64,000 nt of DNA from Sphingobium fontiphilum. Its GTDB lineage: Bacteria > Pseudomonadota > Alphaproteobacteria > Sphingomonadales > Sphingomonadaceae. The position numbers were made by a program, and so were the translations under genes. The notes below the pieces were generated by a model. It made no database searches. It had not been told where the DNA came from and saw only the letters and a program-made list of their open reading frames with translations. Every line of letters begins with the position of its first letter. Within the stretch, counting starts at the first letter, position 1. The stretch spans positions 1 through 64,000 of the forward strand of contig NZ_JACIEB010000006.1 of the NCBI RefSeq assembly GCF_014196635.1, in the 5' to 3' direction. Below are positions 1-7,960 of the stretch, in pieces.

Positions 1-156
1 TTCGATGCCTTCATGCCGCGCCTCCTTGCCCAGCCAAGGAAATCTGAGGCTGAAAACTCTAGCTCAAAGCGATCCAGTTTTCAGGTGGCAGAGCAGTCGC
101 CATCGGGCGGAAAACAGCCGGTTCTTCGAGGTGTCCAACTCGCACAGCCTCAATAA
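1..156 (+). CDS. 3' end of an unidentified gene cut by the window edge
   Basis: Frame 1 is open from the left edge to a TAA at 154–156 (51 codons). The residues are polar and rich in Ser, Gln and Lys with no motif I recognise. It could be the tail of an island gene transcribed toward the restriction operon, or a chance open frame. The change to strongly AT-rich DNA just after it (from about 180) fits the end of a coding unit. No function can be assigned. Confidence 0.3.
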   Translation, partial: FDAFMPRLLAQPRKSEAENSSSKRSSFQVAEQSPSGGKQPVLRGVQLAQPQ

Positions 157-559
157 ACCGCACCATCGCGGGATGGTAGCTTAAATTTTTCCGCACATAT
201 TATAAATATTTTCTCACAAATTAATAAATTTAACTTCGAAACATCGATATCTTGATCATAAAAATTGTATCAAACTTATATATTAAATTAATTTATTGGA
301 GAAAAATCTCAACTTCAAATATATATATTTTTATATTGTAAAACCCCCCCAACGTACAGAAATTTTATTTAGGTGCCGAAAATTAGCATTGCTATTGCGA
401 CGATCATATGGCGGGATTATGCATCTGCAGGCCTTTCCCTTCGGGTAAAACAGGCGAAAGGCGCATTCATGAGTGTTCCAACCCGGGATAGAATTGATAG
501 AACCATTCGAGAACGAGATTGGGGCTAGCAAGATGCGCGAGGCGATATGGTGATGAGGC
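157..559 (+). promoter_or_regulatory. AT-rich leader/promoter region of the restriction operon
   Basis: No gene is supported in these about 400 bases. From about 180 to 345 the DNA is extremely AT-rich (runs of TATA, AATTAA and TTTAAA), in sharp contrast to the GC-rich chromosome. It is the only sizeable non-coding space before the operon starting at 560. Several TATAAT-like and TTGATC-like hexamers occur, but none is uniquely convincing. Nearer the gene, GCCTTTC (431–437) and GAAAGGC (456–462) form a 7-bp inverted repeat that could be an operator or leader hairpin. The regulatory role is inferred from position and composition. Confidence 0.4.
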
Positions 560-3500
560 ATGAGTGAAGTATTTTTTCAGTCGCCAATTCTCAATTCGCC
601 ATACACCGAGCCTGATCGCCATTGGGAACTGGATGGCAATGGTCAACCAACCAGCAGCATTGTCGGGCGCCGCCGTCCGAGCGCGCTCGTTTCGCCCATC
701 CCCAAGGCCAAGAAGGTCCGGGGCAAGTCCGTGCAGCCCGACTTGCTCGCCGACGCGACGGGCCAGGAATATAATCCGACAGAAGTGATCAACGGTATTC
801 GTTCGTCAATCGAAAGCTGGCGCATATTGCCGGAGAGCCAATGGCAGGTCACGCCGACAACAGCGCGACTGCTTCGCCACTGGCGCACGCACAAGTTCGC
901 CAACCAACGCCCTTTCTTCTGCCAGGTCGAGGCCGTGGAAACGGTAATATGGCTGACCGAGGTCGCGCCACGCTCGTCATCGCAAGGCCGCCGCTTCTGG
1001 ACGCATCTTGAAGCGGCCAATGCAGCGTCGAACCCAGAATTGATGCGCATGGCGCTGAAACTTGCCACTGGTGCTGGCAAAACGACGGTTATGGCTATGT
1101 TGATAGCTTGGCAGACGCTCAATGCCGTGCGCCATCCCAACGCGAAGCGATTCTCGAGAGGTTTCCTCGTGGTCGCGCCGGGCATCACGATCAAGGATCG
1201 TCTGCGCGTACTCCAGCCCAACGACCCGGAGAGCTATTACCAGAGTCGGGAGATCGTGCCCGAAGACATGCTGCTCGACCTCGGCCGCGCCAAGATCGTC
1301 ATCACCAACTACCACACCTTCAAGAAGAAGGACGAAGTATCGCTCAACAAGGTGCAGCAGGCAGCACTGCGCACCACCCCCAAGCCGGAGAGTGACGGGG
1401 CGATGATCCGCCGCGTCGCGGGCGAGCTTATGGGGCTCAAAAATGTCGTCGTGCTCAACGACGAAGCGCACCATTGCTACCGTGAGCGCCCACTGACGGA
1501 AGAGGAGCAGAAGGCGCTGAGGGGCGACGAACTCGCCGCCGCCAAGGAGGCGAACGAAGCCGCCCGCCTTTGGATTTCCGGGATCGAGGCGGTGAAGCGC
1601 GAACTCGGCGTGTCGATGGTTTATGACCTGTCGGCTACGCCCTTCTTCCTGCGCGGCTCGGGCTATCGCGAGGGATCGCTGTTCGGCTGGGTGATGTCGG
1701 ATTTCAGCCTGATGGACGCGATCGAGTGCGGCATCGTCAAGCTGCCGCGCGTGCCGGTGATGGACAATGTCCCCGGCGGCGATACGCCGATGTTCCGGAA
1801 CCTGTGGGATCATGTCGGCAAGCAGCTGCCCAAAAAGGGTCGCGGCAGCGGCGCCGGAAAGAAAGGCGGGGGGCTCGATCCCCAGAAGCTGCCCAATGAG
1901 CTGCTGACCGCGATCGACGCCTTGTATGGCCACTACGAAAAGACCCACGCGCTGTGGCGCGAAGCGGGAGTCGGGGTCGATCCGGTCTTCATCGTGGTGT
2001 GCAACAACACCGCCACCTCGAAGCTCGTCCACGATTACATCGCCGGGTACGAGATCGCCGACGATTACGGCAACGTCACGCCGGTGACCGGCAAATGCCC
2101 GCTGTTCCGCAATTTCGATCCGGATGGCTCGGCGCTTCCGCGAATGCGCACGCTGCTGATCGACAGCATCCAGCTGGAAAGCGGCGAGGCGATCAGCGCG
2201 GATTTCCGCGACGCCGCGAGCGACGAGATCGCCCGCTTCAAGGACGAGTTGGTCCAGCGCACTGGCGACCGCGCCGCCGCCGAGAAGATCGATGACGCCG
2301 CCATCCTGCGCGAAGTGATGAACACGGTCGGTCGCAAGGGGCAGCTTGGCGAAGGCATACGCTGCGTCGTATCCGTGTCGATGCTGACCGAGGGTTGGGA
2401 CGCGAATACCGTCACCCACGTCCTCGGCATACGCGCCTTCGGCACGCAACTGCTGTGCGAGCAGGTGATCGGCCGGGCGCTGCGGCGGCAATCCTACCAG
2501 CTGCAGACCGAGGGGCCGGACGCGGGCAAGTTCAAGGTCGAGTATGCCGACGTGCTCGGCATTCCGTTCGACTTCACCGCCCAGCCGGTGATCTCAAAGC
2601 CGTCGCCGCCGGAGAATATGGAGCGCGTCCACGCGATCAGCCCGGCACGCGACATGTCCGAAATCCGCTTTCCGCGGGTGGAGGGCTATCGCACCGAACT
2701 GCCGAGCGAGCGTCTGTCAGCGTCCTTTTCCGACGATTCGACACTGGAGCTGACGCCGGAACTGGTCGGCGCCACGGAAACGATCAATTCCGGCATCATC
2801 GGCGAGTCGGCTGATCTGACGATCGAACATCTGGCCGACACCCGCGCCGCGACGATCCATCTGAAACTCGCCGAATGGATCGTGAAGCGTCGTATGACCA
2901 ACGCCGGGGATCGTCCCAATGTCGGCCTTATCATTCAGGCCAAGTCGATCGTGCGGCAGTGGATGGCGAACCATCTTGTCCTCGCTGGCGGCACGCAGCC
3001 CGCCCAGCTTCTCTATTACAATATCGCCGACCGCGTCGCCGATCGCATCATGAACGCGATCACGCGCGGTCAGGAGGGCGGCGGCCGCGTCATCGCCATG
3101 CTCGATCCCTATAATCGGGAGGGCAGCACCCGGCACGTCAGCTTCATGACCAGCAAGGACCGCTACGAGACGGGCGCGCGGTGCCATATCAACTATGCCG
3201 TGATCGACAGCGACTGGGAGGCGGAGTTCTGCCGCGTCGCGGACAGGCACCCGCGCGTGCTCGCCTGGGCCAAGAACCATAATCTGGGGTTCGAGGCGCC
3301 CTATAGCGCCGGGGGCGAAGCGCGGCGCTATCGCCCGGATTTCATCCTGCGCATCGATGACGGCCACGGGGACGAGAACCCGCTCAACCTTGTGGTCGAG
3401 ATCAAGGGGGCCCGCGACGAGGATGACAAGGACAAGGCCGAAACGATGCGCACCCTGTGGGTGCCGGGCGTCAACGCGCTGGGCGAACATGGGCGCTGGG

Positions 3501-3598
3501 GTTTCGCCGAGTTCACCGATGTGTGGACCATCGCCACCGAGTTCGCGGTGAAAGTAGAGGCATGGCTGGACGAGATGGGTGGCGGAGTCTTGAAATGA
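560..3598 (+). CDS. Restriction helicase-nuclease, type III Res-like (SF2 helicase + PD-(D/E)XK)
   Basis: This 1012-residue protein is an SF2 DEAD/DEAH translocase fused to a nuclease, probably the cleavage subunit of a restriction system. Helicase motifs are visible in order: Walker A LATGAGKT (about 168–175), Walker B DEAH (301–304), motif III SAT (358–360), and motifs V/VI from LTEGWDA through QVIGRALRR (about 606–640). A C-terminal nuclease core is suggested by YRPDF (about 923–927) and VEIKG (about 945–949). The N-terminal PILNSPYTEP stretch resembles helicases annotated as BPTD_3080-family restriction endonucleases (recalled, not searched). It overlaps the next gene by ATGA, so the two are probably translationally coupled. 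ATG 560 has a GAGG only one base upstream, so initiation may be weak. The first part of the gene is less GC-rich than the rest. Confidence 0.85.
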   Translation: MSEVFFQSPILNSPYTEPDRHWELDGNGQPTSSIVGRRRPSALVSPIPKAKKVRGKSVQPDLLADATGQEYNPTEVINGIRSSIESWRILPESQWQVTPTTARLLRHWRTHKFANQRPFFCQVEAVETVIWLTEVAPRSSSQGRRFWTHLEAANAASNPELMRMALKLATGAGKTTVMAMLIAWQTLNAVRHPNAKRFSRGFLVVAPGITIKDRLRVLQPNDPESYYQSREIVPEDMLLDLGRAKIVITNYHTFKKKDEVSLNKVQQAALRTTPKPESDGAMIRRVAGELMGLKNVVVLNDEAHHCYRERPLTEEEQKALRGDELAAAKEANEAARLWISGIEAVKRELGVSMVYDLSATPFFLRGSGYREGSLFGWVMSDFSLMDAIECGIVKLPRVPVMDNVPGGDTPMFRNLWDHVGKQLPKKGRGSGAGKKGGGLDPQKLPNELLTAIDALYGHYEKTHALWREAGVGVDPVFIVVCNNTATSKLVHDYIAGYEIADDYGNVTPVTGKCPLFRNFDPDGSALPRMRTLLIDSIQLESGEAISADFRDAASDEIARFKDELVQRTGDRAAAEKIDDAAILREVMNTVGRKGQLGEGIRCVVSVSMLTEGWDANTVTHVLGIRAFGTQLLCEQVIGRALRRQSYQLQTEGPDAGKFKVEYADVLGIPFDFTAQPVISKPSPPENMERVHAISPARDMSEIRFPRVEGYRTELPSERLSASFSDDSTLELTPELVGATETINSGIIGESADLTIEHLADTRAATIHLKLAEWIVKRRMTNAGDRPNVGLIIQAKSIVRQWMANHLVLAGGTQPAQLLYYNIADRVADRIMNAITRGQEGGGRVIAMLDPYNREGSTRHVSFMTSKDRYETGARCHINYAVIDSDWEAEFCRVADRHPRVLAWAKNHNLGFEAPYSAGGEARRYRPDFILRIDDGHGDENPLNLVVEIKGARDEDDKDKAETMRTLWVPGVNALGEHGRWGFAEFTDVWTIATEFAVKVEAWLDEMGGGVLK

Positions 3599-4662
3599 GC
3601 GAAGAATTCATCCCCACTCTCACTCACGCCACCGAGCGAGACATCGACTTGCTCATCGTGGAGGAGCTTTACGCATCTGACCACTTCGTCGGTTGGATTG
3701 CGCAACGGGCTGGAATTCAGGGCAAAATCAGCAGTTCGGTGGTGCTTCATAGCAAGCGCCGAACTCGAAATCGTCGTGAGATAGACATATTCTGCGAGCT
3801 GAAAATTAATGATGGTTCCGAGGCGGCGATTCTGATCGAGAACAAGCTTGATGCATTGGAGCAACGCGATCAGGCCGAGAGCTATCGGGAGGAGTTGGCT
3901 GTGCATGCCAACAAATATGCAAACCAAGCAATGTTGATAATCTGCCCGGCCGCATATGTTGCTCAACATCGGGTATTCACCGGTAAATTTGATGCGACCG
4001 TCACCTATGAAGAATTGGCGCAGTATTTCAGGTCGCGTGAAGAGATGTCTGACGAGCAATCACGACGATACCGCTTTCGACGCGAATTGATCGAGCAAGC
4101 TATCAACAAGGCTAGGCGTGGCTACGAGCCAGTTCCCAACCAAGTCATTGGGGACTTCAATGCCATGTATTGTTCAATGCTCGAACAAGCCGCCCCGGAA
4201 ATCATACCGGGACCGAGCATGCGAAAGCCTGCCAATCCGGATGAAAGTGTTTCCATGATATTCGACGCAGCCGCCTCATTCGCCTCGTTGCCATCTGACC
4301 TCAGGCCTCGGCGCTTTGCTCATGAACTCGGTAAAGGGCAGTCTCATCGTGCGAACTATGTGGCCGTGACATTCGCCAACTGGGGACCAGCGTTGTCAGC
4401 TTTGCGAGAACTTTTCCAAGCGGATGCGCAGGATATAGGCGCAACCTTCGCTACTAAGCCACCGTCCAAGCGGACGCCCCAGCCTGGCCTTGTCATGAGC
4501 TGCCCTACGCCTGCCGCTGATAATCAAACTGATTTTGCGGAACAGACTGCCGTAATTCTAGCCGGAATGACGGCGGCCGATACCCTGCGTCGCTGGCTGC
4601 TTGATAACCAGAATATTCTGCGAAAATGGAAAGCTGCGGTGGAGAAGGAGCTTGCACGCTAA
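3595..4662 (+). CDS. Stand-alone PD-(D/E)XK superfamily nuclease
   Basis: 355 residues. The start at 3595 is chosen because its ATG overlaps the TGA of the upstream restriction gene (ATGA). A PD-(D/E)XK core is visible: Asp64 in EIDIF, Glu82-x-Lys84 in ILIENK, and a following Gln/Tyr-bearing helix (QRDQAESY). The C-terminal two thirds have no recognisable domain. Its stop overlaps the methyltransferase start (TAATG), so it is embedded in the operon. Base composition is lower in G+C (45–55 % in the two 60-base lines I counted) than the end of the upstream gene (68 % in one line), which suggests separate acquisition. It may be an effector that cuts DNA together with, or instead of, the Res-like protein; that role is inference. 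Confidence 0.7.
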   Translation: MSEEFIPTLTHATERDIDLLIVEELYASDHFVGWIAQRAGIQGKISSSVVLHSKRRTRNRREIDIFCELKINDGSEAAILIENKLDALEQRDQAESYREELAVHANKYANQAMLIICPAAYVAQHRVFTGKFDATVTYEELAQYFRSREEMSDEQSRRYRFRRELIEQAINKARRGYEPVPNQVIGDFNAMYCSMLEQAAPEIIPGPSMRKPANPDESVSMIFDAAASFASLPSDLRPRRFAHELGKGQSHRANYVAVTFANWGPALSALRELFQADAQDIGATFATKPPSKRTPQPGLVMSCPTPAADNQTDFAEQTAVILAGMTAADTLRRWLLDNQNILRKWKAAVEKELAR

Positions 4663-7466
4663 TGGCCAAGAAGCCTCTCACCGTCGAAACGCTCACCCAT
4701 GACGAGGCGTCGCGGCGGAATGCGCCGACGGCGGAGCTGGAGGCGTTTGTGCCGCCGGATGTGAAGGCGCCGATCCGTGCCGCCTATGAACGGCGCAACC
4801 CCGATCTGGACCCGCAACTGGTGTGGCGGGGCAAGGATGTGGCCGACTGGTCCGACCTGATCGTCGAGGCGCCGCCGCTGTATATTCAGGAGAAGATCCA
4901 CCCCAAGGCGCTGGTCGAGGATCTGAAGCGCGCGAGCACGCGCAAGGCGGAACCGGAGGCCGCGCCCGACCTGTTCGCCGATTTCAACGGCATCGAACCG
5001 GATCAGCGCACCGAATTCTATGCCCATGACCAGCATTGGTCGAACCGCATGATCCTGGGCGATGGGCTCAAGGTCATGGCGTCGCTGGCGGAGCGCGAGG
5101 GGCTGAAGGGTCAGGTGCAGTGCATCTATATCGACCCGCCCTATGGCATCAAATTCAACAGCAATTTCCAGTGGAGCACCACCAGCCGCGACGTGAAGGA
5201 CGGCAAGGCCGATCATTTCAGCCGCGAGCCCGAACAGGTGAAGGCGTTCCGCGACACCTGGGCCGACGGCATCCACAGCTACCTCACCTATCTCCGCGAC
5301 CGGTTGACCGTCGCGCGCGACCTGCTGACCGAGAGCGGCAGCGTGTTCGTGCAGATCGGCGACGAGAATGTGCACCGCGTGCGGGCGCTGATGGATGAGG
5401 TGTTTGGGGACGAGAACTTTGTTTGCGCGATCTCCGCGCAAAAGACCGGGAGCCAATCGGGCAACTTCTTGCAATCCACCAGCGACGATATTCTTTGGTA
5501 TACGCGAAATAAGACTTTGGCTGAGCGCAAATTCCGCCCGTTGTTTATGAATAGGGAAGGCGATGGGTCATCGCTCTCGACGATCGAGCGCGATGATTAT
5601 GGCGCTTATCCCCTCACGTCAGACGGGGTTCGCAGCACGAGCACATGCAATTTTGAGTTTGAGGGGCGTGTTTTTCACCCCGGTAAACTCGCGCACTGGA
5701 AGGTCATACCGGATGGCTTGGACCGCGTCGGACGGGCAGGCCGGTTGATCGCTCAGAAGACCCAGATTCGCATGAAGTACTTTTTCGACGATTACCCCGT
5801 CACGCGGCTCGGTGACTATTGGAATGACGTCGGTGGTGCGACAGACAAAGTTTATGTCGTGCAAAGTTCTCCGCGGATTGTCCAACGCTGCATCCTGATG
5901 ACCACCGACCCCGGCGACCTGGTCCTCGATCCCACCTGCGGATCGGGCACCAGCGCGTTTGTCGCCGAGCAATGGGGCCGCCGCTGGATCACGATCGACA
6001 CCAGCCGGGTGGCACTGGCGCTCGCCCGCGCGCGGATCATGGGCGCGCGCTATCCCTGGTATCTGCTCGCCGACTCACGGGAAGGGCAAATGAAGGAGGG
6101 CGAGGTGACGAGGCAAGTCCCCGCCGACACGCCCACCTATGGCCGGCTGCGCCAGGGCTTTGTCTACAAGCGCGTGCCGCACATCACGCTCAAATCCATC
6201 GCCAACAATGCCGAGATCGACACGATCTGGGAAAGCTATCAGGCGAAGCTGGAGCCGCTGCGCGCGGCGCTCAACGCCGCGCTGGGCACGGCGTGGGAGG
6301 AATGGGAGATCCCGCGCGAGCTTCCTTCCCCTTCAGGGGAGGGGCCGGGGGTGGGGTCTCCCGGTTCACGCGACGCTGCGGGTGCGGCGACACCCCACCC
6401 CAACCCCTCCCCTGAAGGGGAGAGGCTATTGGCCGCGTGGTGGGACGCGCGCATCGCCCGGCAGCGCGAGATCGACGCTTCCATCGCGGCCAAGGCGGAC
6501 ACCGAATATCTCTATGACCAGCCCTATGAGGACAAGGGCCGCGTCCGTGTCGCCGGGCCGTTCACGGTCGAGAGCCTGTCGCCGCACCGCGTGCCCGCCG
6601 TCGATGTCGATGACAGCCTGTTCGACGAGCTGGAAGCCGCCGAGGGCCGCCGCCAGAAGAATGCCGCTGCGGCCGAAAGCGCCGACTTCGCCGAGATGGT
6701 GCTGGAGAACCTCAAGCGCTCCGGCGTGCAGCAGGCGCACAAGGCGGATCGGCTGGTCTTCGCCTCGCTCAAGCCCTGGCCTGGCCGCTTCATCTGTGCC
6801 GAGGGCACAGTGCGGCAAGCATCGGAGGGCGAGAGCGAGACGCTGGCCGACAGCCCGGAGCGGCGCGCCGCCATATTGGTCGGCCCGGAATATGGCACCG
6901 TCGCGCGTGCCGACCTGACCGCCGCCGCGCGGGAGGCGATGGAGGCGGGCTTCGACCTGCTGATCGCCGCCTCGTTCAATTTCGACGCCCATGCGTCCGA
7001 GTTCGACCGGATGGGCGCGCTGACCGTCTTGCAGGCGCGGATCAACCCGGACCTGCACATGCCGGACCTCGCCAACACCGGCGCGGGCAATTTGTTCACC
7101 GTCTTCGGCGAACCCGACATCCAGGTGCATGAAGAGGCAGACGGGTGCATCAGCATCGAGGTCGCCGGGATCGACATGTATAAAGGCGGCGAGATCGTCG
7201 CCAGCGACGCCGACGACATCGCCGTCTGGTTCATCGACACCGACTATAATTATGAGAGCTTCTTCGTCCGCCACGCCTATTTCCCCGGCGCGAACGACCC
7301 GTACAAGGCATTGAAGACCACGCTGAAGGCCGAGATCGACGCCGACGCCTGGGAAAGCCTGAAGCGCACCCGCTCCCGCCCGTTCCCCAAGCCCGCCAGC
7401 GGCAAGGTGGCGGTGAAAGTCATCAACCACCTCGGCGACGAGGTGATGAAGGTGGTGGGGGTGTAA
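4662..7466 (+). CDS. Beta-class site-specific DNA methyltransferase (type III Mod-like)
   Basis: 934 residues from the ATG overlapping the upstream stop (TAATG). It is predicted to transfer a methyl group from S-adenosylmethionine to an exocyclic amino group in DNA and so protect host sites. Motif IV DPPY is at about 158–161 and motif I DPTCGSGT at about 423–430. This IV-before-I order is typical of the beta class, with the target-recognition domain expected between them. That intervening DNA (about 5400–5880) is visibly lower in G+C than its flanks. Residues about 553–587 (Pro/Gly/Ser-rich) are encoded by a palindromic repeat inserted in frame. After motif I there is an unusually long C-terminal region of roughly 500 residues of unknown role. 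The context (Res-like helicase-nuclease, PD-(D/E)XK protein) supports a restriction-modification function. Confidence 0.85.
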   Translation: MAKKPLTVETLTHDEASRRNAPTAELEAFVPPDVKAPIRAAYERRNPDLDPQLVWRGKDVADWSDLIVEAPPLYIQEKIHPKALVEDLKRASTRKAEPEAAPDLFADFNGIEPDQRTEFYAHDQHWSNRMILGDGLKVMASLAEREGLKGQVQCIYIDPPYGIKFNSNFQWSTTSRDVKDGKADHFSREPEQVKAFRDTWADGIHSYLTYLRDRLTVARDLLTESGSVFVQIGDENVHRVRALMDEVFGDENFVCAISAQKTGSQSGNFLQSTSDDILWYTRNKTLAERKFRPLFMNREGDGSSLSTIERDDYGAYPLTSDGVRSTSTCNFEFEGRVFHPGKLAHWKVIPDGLDRVGRAGRLIAQKTQIRMKYFFDDYPVTRLGDYWNDVGGATDKVYVVQSSPRIVQRCILMTTDPGDLVLDPTCGSGTSAFVAEQWGRRWITIDTSRVALALARARIMGARYPWYLLADSREGQMKEGEVTRQVPADTPTYGRLRQGFVYKRVPHITLKSIANNAEIDTIWESYQAKLEPLRAALNAALGTAWEEWEIPRELPSPSGEGPGVGSPGSRDAAGAATPHPNPSPEGERLLAAWWDARIARQREIDASIAAKADTEYLYDQPYEDKGRVRVAGPFTVESLSPHRVPAVDVDDSLFDELEAAEGRRQKNAAAAESADFAEMVLENLKRSGVQQAHKADRLVFASLKPWPGRFICAEGTVRQASEGESETLADSPERRAAILVGPEYGTVARADLTAAAREAMEAGFDLLIAASFNFDAHASEFDRMGALTVLQARINPDLHMPDLANTGAGNLFTVFGEPDIQVHEEADGCISIEVAGIDMYKGGEIVASDADDIAVWFIDTDYNYESFFVRHAYFPGANDPYKALKTTLKAEIDADAWESLKRTRSRPFPKPASGKVAVKVINHLGDEVMKVVGV
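6325..6424. repeat. REP/MITE-like palindromic repeat inside the methyltransferase gene
   Basis: Two imperfect inverted arms of about 30 bases face each other. The left arm (about 6327–6356) contains CCCTTCAGGGGAGGGG and then GGTGGGG. The right arm (about 6391–6422) is its near reverse complement, CCCCACCCCAACCCCT then CCCCTGAAGGGG. The roughly 35 bases between them are not palindromic. The element reads through in frame and encodes a low-complexity peptide beginning LPSPSGEGPGVG and ending PSPEGERL. Similar GEGPGVG/PSPEGE peptides recur in unrelated proteins of alphaproteobacteria and xanthomonads (recalled), as expected for a dispersed element tolerated inside genes. Confidence 0.7.
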
Positions 7467-7895
7467 ATGGACAAGCGAAAAGCGACTGCCGCCGAAGTCA
7501 CAGACGCTCCGACCCTGGCCATATCGCTGCCCAAAAGCGCCCATGCCTCCGATCCGATCAGTTGGGGAACAACCCCGGAAATCTACTCAAGCGCAGGCCT
7601 GAAAAAGGTCGCGATTGACAAACATGCCCGGACGGACGAGTTCGAGAAGCGCCTCATGGGGATATGGTGGGCGACTGGGGAAGCACCGGTTCCCTTCTTC
7701 TTCAAGACTCGGGACGGCACACTCCGATCGCTCGACGCCGGATGCGTTGGCTTCCTTCTAAACCGTTGGCGCCCGGAGATCGAAGCGATTGAGGCAGCGG
7801 ATATGATCGTAGCGGTCATTCCAAAAGGTGATCTGCTGACACGATATGCTCCGATCAAAGAGCGGCTGATCGCACTGGTCACAGGTCAAAAATGA
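7467..7895 (+). CDS. Hypothetical protein in the restriction operon
   Basis: 142 residues; the ATG follows the methyltransferase stop with no gap, so it is very probably co-transcribed and coupled. I recognise no domain. The middle carries WWATGEAPVPFFF followed by a basic/polar stretch, and the C-terminus alternates helices and short strands (MIVAVIPKGD). There is no signal peptide or membrane segment. Its TGA overlaps an ATG (7892) that opens the frame of the downstream helicase. The position suggests an accessory or specificity protein for the system, but this is inference from context only. Confidence 0.6.
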   Translation: MDKRKATAAEVTDAPTLAISLPKSAHASDPISWGTTPEIYSSAGLKKVAIDKHARTDEFEKRLMGIWWATGEAPVPFFFKTRDGTLRSLDAGCVGFLLNRWRPEIEAIEAADMIVAVIPKGDLLTRYAPIKERLIALVTGQK

Positions 7896-7960
7896 CCCTT
7901 CTCTAAGCCTCGACCTTCACCAAAGCACTGGACCGCCTGACATCTGCCGAGCAGAAGCAG

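Noticed and set aside
331-561. 76-residue frame on the minus strand before the restriction gene
   Set aside because: It runs through the AT-rich leader, has no family resemblance or ribosome-binding site, and covers the likely promoter region.
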